The notes under the pieces are model-generated. The model had not been told where the DNA came from and ran no database searches. It was given only the letters and a program-made list of their open reading frames with translations. Below, piece after piece: positions 56,750 to 64,000 of a DNA stretch of 64,000 nt (its first letter is position 1; each line of letters opens with the position of its first letter). The position numbers and the translations under genes were made by a program. Source of the stretch: Tigriopus japonicus (taxonomy: Eukaryota > Arthropoda > Copepoda > Harpacticoida > Harpacticidae); the NCBI GenBank assembly GCA_010645155.1, contig JAAGOF010000220.1, positions 302,968 through 366,967 of the forward strand, written 5' to 3'.

Positions 56750-57814
56750 CAGGGTGGGCATTTGATTTTTGGACATTTTGTCCACCCCTGTCCAAAAGGT
56801 GTCCAAAAGTGTCCAAAAATAGTAATTCGAAAAATAATGGTTAAAAACATTTTTAGAATAACATTCTACAAACTTTCTCTCCAAAATAAACGTCACTTGA
56901 CGAAATCTAAGCAAAAATAAGCCAATTCAGCATAAGAAACTTACACTTAATACATTAAATGAGCCAATAACTTGAAGGCCAAACTGGACATTTGAACTTT
57001 CCACTCTTTTCATTTGACCACCGAGCATCGTCCAAAATGTGGAAAAGAATGATCGACTGAAGGAATGAACGAACAAACGAATGTGAGACTGGGACTACTA
57101 ATAACACGCTCACACCACACTTCATGTTAAACATATTATGCGAGTACATTTTAAAGCTAATTGTGTCTTGATTTGTGACAAGAGAAGGTTACTTAGTATT
57201 TTGATTTATATTCCAAAGTTTATCATTGTTGCAAGTGTTTCCCATCCAAGAGGCAAGAAGTCTTTTGACCTGACTGTCCAAAAAATGTTAACTATAATAA
57301 ATCACACTCAAACTGATATCAGATTGCCATGTGGGTATAATAATGCTTTTGCCAAAGAATTAAAGCAGTGTTGTTTTACTATTAAAAAAGACAAGACTCT
57401 TGTTTACAGATGAGGAAATAAAATGTAAATCTTGAAACATTTTGAACAGTTACACACATTTTACCATATTGTATAAACAAAACATTTATTTTTTAACAAG
57501 TTATTAACAAGTTATCATGGCAAAGTTTATTTCTCCAAGTAATGTTCCCATTAATAAAACTATTTTTGTTTAAGTACACAACCATGCATTCTTTAGAATT
57601 CAATTACTTATGTAGTGTAACTGGTTTTTCGTCTGATTTGTACAACTTTCTTTAACGTTTGTTGGACTTTTGGACACTTATGGACATCTTTTGGGGATTT
57701 TTGGACACCCTCTGGGGATTTTTGGACATCTTCTGGGTATTTTTGGACACTTTTGGACAATTTTGGACACTAGGGTGTCCAAAATGCTCTCGATGTCGAA
57801 AAATGCCCACCTTG
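56750..57814 (+). mobile_element. hAT-like family B, copy 3
   Basis: Begins CAGGGTGGGCATTT and ends with a slightly mutated AAATGCCCACCTTG. Flanks CCCCGCGA (56742-56749) and CCCCGCAA (57815-57822) form an 8-bp duplication with one mismatch. The GTCCAAAA arrays are shorter than in copies 1 and 2. The 98-codon frame (57138-57413) is disrupted near its end by an extra base. Confidence 0.92.
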
Positions 57815-57823
57815 CCCCGCAAT

Positions 57824-57861
57824 GCTAAGTGCAGCCTCGCGTGAGCGAGGTTGCACTTAGC
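57824..57861. repeat. 38-bp hairpin
   Basis: GCTAAGTGCA and TGCACTTAGC flank CCTCGC-GTGA-GCGAGG, giving an almost perfect stem with a GTGA loop and one mismatched pair. It directly follows the target duplication of family B copy 3. Role unknown. Confidence 0.75.
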
Positions 57862-58044
57862 TAAAAACAAACGTAACGTGAATATACTTGTGAGGCGGTT
57901 TTTCGTCTTGACGTGTTTTTGGGTGACCAAAAATCCCCAAACGTTAGAACTTAACGTTCAAACTTAAAAGTTATCAATGATAACTTATCATTGATTCCAT
58001 GTCATTTAATGCCGTCAAGTCATCAGATGAGATTTTGGTGCAAT

Positions 58045-58280
58045 TCATTGCATAGGAGCTTCTGCGGTGTGCGCGGCTGACTTGGTGGTTTCATTTCCTT
58101 GTGAAGGAAGAGCCGACACGCATTTTTTGCACAAATCCACACGTAGCCGAACGTCGTTAAGCATTCCCGGCCAGAAGAACAACTGAGATGCTTGTTCACA
58201 TGTTTTATTGATCCCGGAATGGGACAAATGTCTTGACTTGTGGGGACGTATTGGGAAAGGCTGAAGCAGAATTCCGAAGG
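58045..58280 (-). pseudogene. Gypsy-type integrase zinc-binding fragment
   Basis: The minus strand reads HLSHSGINKTCEQASQLFFW, then PGM, then Cys-x2-Cys (DLCKKC), the HHCC finger of a Ty3/Gypsy integrase with the (F/Y)WPGM motif. It abuts a BEL-type RT fragment, so two different LTR elements are joined here by deletion or nesting. No core domain follows. Confidence 0.65.
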
Positions 58281-58760
58281 GCCAAGATAGCAAAGGCATG
58301 GCTTGGTTTGTTCCCGAAAATGTGGACCTTTGCTAGGTATTGGACAAGTTCTTCACTAAGGTCGTTGCAATTGTACCAGTAGAATCGCTGGAAGTCCTGA
58401 TGTTCAGGGGTTAGGTGAAAGGCGTGGAACATGCCCTCCACATGTGCCATGAACCCCACCTTTTCCTCACGAAAGCGCATCAAGACTCCGCGGAGGCGAT
58501 TATTTTGGTCAGGGCCTTGAGGCAATTGAGAGATAAGACTGATAACGTTATCTTGACCGCGATAGGTCGCAGAGCTGTCCCAAACAACCCGAACCTTACC
58601 CTTCTTTTGGTGAATCACTGGGAAAATTGGAAGCCACCAACACTTGCCGTGGGTGGGTCTCATGTTGGCAATAGGGATGGATTTTCTCAATATGTCCATG
58701 TTTCAAGCTTTTTTCCATTGCTTGTAAGCAGTCATGTAGGTGATTCTTCTACGATTTCAG
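58270..58760 (-). pseudogene. BEL/Pao reverse transcriptase fragment
   Basis: The minus strand reads LPIFPVIHQKKGKVRVVWDS, then GPDQNNRLRGVLMRFREEKV, FMAHVEGMFHAFHLTPEHQDF and VHIFGNKPSHAFA. These are hallmark positions of BEL/Pao reverse transcriptases. The first catalytic Asp of the usual DIEGMF-type motif is His here (AHVEGMF), and the later YVDD motif is absent because the frame stops near 58205-58270. A frameshift near 58650 precedes. A dead fragment. Confidence 0.75.
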
Positions 58761-58878
58761 TCTTTCCAAGGTCCTCCTTGTACACACGTAGACAGCGGCC
58801 TGATTTGATGGAAGGAGTGGGTTGGCGCTCTTAAAAGGGAGTGGTAATTCCCAATGACCCTTGTGATTCAAGCGAAAG

Positions 58879-58911
58879 GAAGCCAGAGTGGCCGCGTGTA
58901 CCGCCGTGAAC
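58879..58911 (+). mobile_element. Head of the tRNA-like (Leu/Ser-type) SINE
   Basis: GGAAGCCAGAGTGGCCGCGT matches the start of each unit at 13197-13443. The rest of the SINE is missing because a foldback element begins at 58912. Confidence 0.55.
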
Positions 58912-59563
58912 GGGGAATACTTAAGGTTGCTTCAAGTGAGCGTTTTAAATCTTACCGCTAGCGGTAAAACAGGGCCGTTGGCTGTGCTGAGTTGGCCAGC
59001 CCATTTTGGCGAATCCAAGTTTTTCGCATTTAAGCGTCCATTTGATGATTCTAGGTCCCTGGAGACGATTGATACTTCACATAAAGATGCCCAGGCAGGA
59101 TTTGGGTCAATAATACGCAAAATTTATTTTTAGGGTAATTGAATTAAAAGCAATTAAGCAAGCCTAGCGTTGTTGCAAAAAGTGGACTTGACATTGATCC
59201 AGATAAAAATTCAAAGATGCTAAATTGTTCAGTGGATTCCAAAGGATAAAATTTATTTCTTTGATATGTTGCCCATACAAAGAAATGAAATAGTTTTTTA
59301 TGTTTCTTTTTGGTAATTATGATTTTTTATATTTCATTTTCTAGCAAATAATTTTTGCGTATTGTTGACCCAAATCCAGCCTAGGCATCTTCACGTGAAA
59401 TATCCATCGTCTCCAGAGACCTAGAATCATCAAATGGACGCTTAAATGCGAAAAACTTGGATTCGCCAAAATGGGCTGGCCAACTCAGCACAGCCAACGG
59501 CCCTGTTTTACCGCTAGCGGTAAGATTTAAAACGCTCACTTGAAGCAACCTTAAGTATTCCCC
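58912..59563. mobile_element. Foldback element with 215-bp arms
   Basis: Arms 58912-59130 and about 59350-59563 are inverted copies at high identity, beginning GGGGAATACTTAAGGTTGCT and containing a palindrome TTACCGCTAGCGGTAA. Both arms keep an open frame reading inward (58888-59133 plus, 59381-59686 minus) with the shared peptide TGPLAVLSWPAHFGESKFFA and more. No target duplication was found. It is unrelated to the other foldback families here. Confidence 0.88.
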
Positions 59564-61433
59564 ACTAGATGAGCATTTGGTGACCATGTGGTAGCCAAGG
59601 CACAAAAATAATGTGAGAATCTTGCAGACAAGCCTTGAAGAATTTACACATCCAAAAGATTGCAAAAACCTAACCCTAATCCACAAAATGCAGCTTCTTG
59701 AATCGACGTTTTCTCAAGTCACCTTGCTGTAAAAAAGTAGGATATTCTCCTGAATTCCATGCCATGATTTACACTTAAAACGGTTCTAGTTCAGAATTTG
59801 GTGGTTTAAGGCTCAATGTGAACGTAAAAAGAAATAAACAGGGTTGAATGAATAAAGGAACAAGTTAAAGTTTTATCCCACTGCCTTCCAATTACCATGT
59901 AAAGACTGTCAAGAGACAATTTCTTCAGGCTTGAAATTTTGTTAACATTGTAGCAAGTTAGGTTTAAACAGAATGTCTCTTCAACAAAAAAAGAAAACTG
60001 ACACTGAAACATCAACTAATTTATAAGTTACTGTCATAGTGTTCAGGACAAAAATGTGTCTCATTGCAAATTTTGATTAGCATTTCTCAAGTATTAAATA
60101 ACTGCAAAAAGTGAAAAAAACCAATAAACATAACAGTTTTTAAACAATGTAGGAAAACCATCACTTACCTAATATGCTTATGTTTCAAAAGAAAAGATAA
60201 TGAGAAAAATTAAACCCACTTAAGCATATCACTGAGAATATATCAAATTCAATATTGACAAAAGAGTCTCAGTCAATAGAATTTTGCCAATAGGTGGAAC
60301 AAAATAAATTTTAATTCATTCCCATAATTTTGAAGCCCATTGAAGTCAATTAATTGTTCAGACAAAGTTATTGTGATGAATTATATTTCTTCAGGAAGTA
60401 ATTTTAATTTATTACATTTCATCAAGAAATTTACCAAACTCTCACTGGAATTGACAATCTTTCCCTCTCAGAAACCATTTAAATCATGTTCTTGATTCAT
60501 TTGTCTGCCTAATTTGGATCAGAATAGATAGTTAGCAATTTCAAAAATTCAACCAAACCACATTGGTACTTTTTAACTTAGTCATTAAGCCTTGAACAAC
60601 ACAATTGAGTGATATAAAGCAGTTTTTGTCAGAAATCATAGCATTGAATACAGAACACGTCCTACTTTTTCTGTTGAGGTCACGTGACCGGCTGTCCACG
60701 TCATCTCATGACGTCACGAGGCCGAGAATGCTAATGTCTTCTGGTTCAGATGTACGTTTTTCATTTTTGATGACGCAACACTCCCTTCTTTTAGCTCTCT
60801 TAATTCACGAGCAAATAATTGAGCAACAAATTTAGAACAATTTAAACGATTGCTTAACTGAAACTTAAAATTGATAGCATTAGGTTCCTTGGATCGTGTT
60901 ATGAAACAACTCGAGTTCATTTTATCGTTTCCTGTACAGTCATCAGTGCTTTCTCTTGGGTCAAGGGCATGGGTTTGAATACTTTGTGTAACAGACGAGC
61001 CTTCTCCGTCTCTTGTCTGACCTTGATTGGCCTTTCCTGGGGATGTGAACCTAGTGAAGAATGTTTTGACGCCTTTCGTAAGAAAACAATGTATCCCCTC
61101 ATTTTTTTTTTGAGAAAAACCGTTGCAAAATGCCTTCTAGAATGGCCCTGATGAGTAAGCAAGCTTCTCTGGGACATCTATTTAGTCAAGAAGCACTGAA
61201 TACAGTGAAAACAATGAAATTTAGTGGTTCTTGATTTAGTGCACAAAGCCATGATAACAATGTTGGCCAAAGTTAGCTCTGTCAGCTTTTTTTCAAATTT
61301 GAATGATAAAGTTAATCATTTTAGACCATTCCCTAGCCGCTTTATTTGTGAAATGGATCTCTAAGGGTCACTATTTGTCAGCGAGGAAACTATACAATAG
61401 GTTAATAATCGCATACTTTACTTTACAATTTAG
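59564..61433. other. No gene seen
   Basis: AT-rich, with a short GC-richer patch at 60675-60730 holding CACGTGA and TGACGTCA words. No coding recognised until the acceptor ACAATTTAG at 61425-61433. Confidence 0.4.
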
Positions 61434-61655
61434 GGTATACCCATTGTGTGTCAGAAGGAATCCATTATCAAGATCATGAATTATTTGTGGATAGAAATTC
61501 GTCAATGGAAATGTGTCATGATTCATGTCAAGCAACTCCTGAATGTGAACATGCATCGTATGACTCCATGGAGAGGATTTGTTTTGGGAGAAGTAGAAAG
61601 TCTGCGGTTTTCTTCGAGGACAATCCTTACATATACACCATCCCAAAAATTTGCA
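61434..61655 (+). CDS. PAN/apple-domain exon 2 (host gene)
   Basis: 222 bp between the acceptor TTTACAATTTAG and donor GTAAGT (61656), with phase 1 at both ends like the exon at 44402. It reads HCVSEGIHYQDHELFVDRNS, then C-x3-C (MCHDSC), EC, a lone Cys before FGRSRKS, and a closing KIC, giving six cysteines in a PAN/apple pattern. It would be an extracellular binding module. It lies 10.6 kb after the lectin terminal exon, so it belongs to another gene or to a much longer one. Sequence identity to the first PAN exon is low. Confidence 0.8.
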
Positions 61656-61835
61656 GTAAGTCAAAGACAAGGTAGTTGTAACGAAATTACAAGTCATAGC
61701 AGTACACTTGTACGTGCCTCTTTTCAAAAAAGTAACGGCACTGCAAATGCATTTATTGCGCTGGTTGCGGATTTTTATATCAAACATCCATCATCTTGGA
61801 TGAAAACACCTAAATCCTTCATATATGGTACCTAG
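61656..61835. other. Downstream intron sequence
   Basis: Starts with the GTAAGT donor. No further coding seen before the foldback element. Confidence 0.35.
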
Positions 61836-62186
61836 TCCAATGAACCGAGAAAAATATCAGCGGAGACCTTGCGTTACCAAGCCCATCTTGCGTTGATTTC
61901 CAACATGGTTGCCAGCAAATAATTTTTGATGCCGCTTTTTGGCCACATGTCAACTCTGTTTCTTCGGTGTCTATCATTTTTCGAAAAGGATCATTTCTCA
62001 AAAATGGGTGCCATTTAAGCTAAATGATACCACTCAAATGAAGAGAATCGTCGCGGAAAGGACTAGAGAATTTGCCAAAAACTAGTAGCGTACTATATAT
62101 CTCGCCCTGGCAACCAAGCTGGAAATCAACATAAGATGATTCTGGCGACGCAAGGTCTTTGCTCATGTTTTTCTCGGTTCATTGGA
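61836..62186. mobile_element. Foldback MITE (TCCAATGAACCGAG ends)
   Basis: 351 bp. Arms of about 80 bp (61836-61916 and 62106-62186) share TCCAATGAACCGAGAAAAA, GACCTTGCGT and TTGATTTCCA, with scattered mismatches. No coding and no clear target duplication. Confidence 0.85.
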
Positions 62187-64000
62187 AAAAAAATTGCATG
62201 ATGTGATGGCACAGACCAGCCCCAGACTATTCAGGTCTTGCTAAGCAGGCAGACCGCCACCACAATGCGGAGATCCGTGACCTCCAGATGACGCAGGCTG
62301 TATTTTCTGGATTGACTCTGCTGAGAATCAAACTTCACGAAGGATATTTGCATTACAAACAAGGTAGCACACTCTATGAAGTTCTTTAAGAAACCACCAG
62401 TTGTAAGAATGTTGTTAGGTAATCCATCGTAGAGGGCATTTTTGATGACGTCAGAGCAGAGATATCTTTGATTGATTTATACATATTAGTGATGGCTAGC
62501 TTTCCGGACCGGCAAGGCTCAACCCTCTGACCCATACACGCTGAATTAAAAAAGAAATATTTTAAAATAGTAATTGTTTGGTTGAGTGTTGGTTTTTGAC
62601 TAGATGTGTTTTGTCTTAGAGACACAGATATTTCTATATAAATAGATTGACTGGATTAAGAGCAAGAGCAACCATGAGAGAGTAGAGCGGGACTGCCACA
62701 ATTATTATTGCCTTCATTCTGACCTCCTGTACTTCTTTGGTTGGAGACGCTTCTTTGTTTAAAATAAGAATATTGATTGCTTATTGTTTATTGATTGTTT
62801 TAATAAGTTTTGGTAATGTGTCCATTAAAACAAAACTGCCGAGCTTCGTCCACAATCATGTCCAATCTTCTAGTTAAAGGTATCTTTGGGAATTCGTGTA
62901 GATTAGGTTAATACACTTTTGCAACAAGGTTTGCCCATCATTACGTCTTTAGCTAATTGCAATAGAAAAATAACTTGAATATAAAAAGCATTATATGTCT
63001 TTCATTTCCGTCCGATTTTTGGATTGCGGTGTAATTTTTTTTTTTTGGATTGTTGGTGCTAGGTTCGATGGTTTGAGCCTCGCCCGGCCAGCGAAGCCAG
63101 CCATCACTTCGTCCAAATTGTTCCGATAGGCAATCTCATGCAGTGCTCTCAGATTTGGGTAATATTACCAAATCTAGGTAATTTTTGACCCCCTTTTGGT
63201 ATAAAAAATTGTCAATTGGTAAATTACCAAAACACCGAAATTTGGGTAATTTTGAAGTCCAAGCTCTTAGACGCCTAAATTTTGTTCATGCAGGGTAAAA
63301 TTTTGCGAAAAAGTCTGAAAAGTTTACCGTGGTTCACCGTGTTTTGAATTTTCAGTGCTGCCATTTTTGACTCAGAGTTTATGTCGCTTCCCTAGAAAAA
63401 GTTAGAGTGACGTAATCTTTTTGGCCCAGAAACCTAAACAAGGACCTTTGTCGCATCACAACATAACACTTACCTAAAAATCGTATTATGGAACTCTGAG
63501 CAAATCCTTACAATGCCTCCAGATATATGGGGGAAAAAGCGCAATTTACAACAAAGACACAGACTAGGTAGGCGCAGTTCAGAAAAAATAGGCCAAAAAG
63601 TAGGCGCAAACAAGCCCCTAAAAATGCAAGATTAGCGCAAAAATGCAAGCAAGATATGGAGACTCTGCATCCATGGGAGGATTGTCTTTGCATCAGCTTA
63701 CATCAAGGAGAAATACTGCACCGAGTAGTTTGCAAACGGTAAGGTTTATTGGCAAATGTAATCCAACAAACAAAATTTTAGAGGTGATCAGTTGTAAGCT
63801 GTGAACAGTATTTCTTGTTTTGATTTCAATAAGCTGACCGCACATAAATGCATTTGAACTTGACCTCGTCTCAATCATAGTCAAGAAGAGCTGGATGAAA
63901 CTAGTTTTTTGAAAGCAGAGAATATGAAACCTTAAGTTTTGCAGCCTGTACAATATTTCTCCTTGTTATGATACTGTTGCTCAATAAGCTGATGCGCCCA
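62187..64000. other. No gene seen; GGTAAT-type repeats near 63.2 kb
   Basis: AT-rich. At 63155-63255 the words GGGTAAT, ATTACC and GGTAAATTACC recur in both directions, resembling the subterminal arrays of the hAT-like families, but no terminus or duplication could be assigned. No supported exon. Confidence 0.4.

Larger units (their letters stand above)
55900..58036. repeat. Inverted pair of about 70 bp around a family B element
   Basis: 55900-55966 and 57962-58036 are inverted copies sharing AAATCTCATC(C/T)GATGACTTG and CCATGTCATTTA. The right arm adds an ATCAATGATAACTTATCATTG palindrome. The pair may be the ends of a larger element that later received the segment around 56750-57814, or scattered repeats. 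Confidence 0.55.

Noticed and set aside
60675..60730. CRE-like TGACGTCA and E-box-like CACGTG words as a promoter
   Set aside because: Short words with no transcription start evidence or adjacent recognised first exon.
63155..63255. Another hAT-like terminus
   Set aside because: The GGTAAT words are suggestive, but the candidate CAGTGCT ends are in the same orientation rather than inverted.

Overview
This window is eukaryotic, most likely from an arthropod and plausibly a small crustacean such as a copepod (inference). It is AT-rich and has no operons. It carries phase-1 exons for extracellular PAN/apple and C-type-lectin domains with GT-AG splice sites. The rest is a dense graveyard of class I and II transposable elements: Ty3/Gypsy, BEL/Pao, CR1/L2-like and other LINEs, tRNA-derived SINEs, many hAT-like families, Tc1/mariner, P-like, and foldback MITEs. 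No bacterial or viral replicon, rRNA gene or CRISPR array was seen.

Layout. At 1-5196 there is the 3' part of a hAT-like element (family A), a 99-bp palindrome, a 23-bp tandem repeat, and a 1.4-kb inverted-repeat element inside a LINE tail. At 5197-21179 lies one Ty3/Gypsy retrotransposon with a 5-bp target duplication (AGACC) and two LTRs. Its roughly 5 kb of own sequence has been split by at least seven later insertions: two hAT-like family B copies (the second carrying a family A element), a tRNA-derived SINE, a 94-bp mariner-like MITE, a tRNA-like SINE dimer, a 4.7-kb two-ORF LINE that itself took a SINE, and another family A element that contains an assembly gap (19284-19924).

At 21180-34850 are foldback and hAT-like elements with no sign of a host gene, plus P-element-like and LINE remnants. 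At 34853-40028 is a second LINE (endonuclease and reverse transcriptase), broken by two insertions and with a damaged RT active site. From 40 to 48 kb there are inverted mariner transposase fragments, a PAN-domain exon, a foldback MITE, and a decayed hAT transposase with 8-bp duplications nested in another hAT-like element.

At 50201-50861 two C-type-lectin exons and a probable terminal exon form the best host gene evidence. A decayed lectin exon lies near 53.5 kb and a second PAN exon at 61434-61655. All recognised host exons are on the + strand with phase-1 boundaries, so they could belong to one gene or to a cluster of secreted or membrane recognition proteins. The remainder (54-64 kb) holds further hAT, foldback and BEL/Gypsy fragments.

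The recurring theme is a set of unrelated hAT-like families. Each has CAG- or TAG-type termini, most have 8-bp target duplications, and each carries its own array of a short motif just inside the ends.
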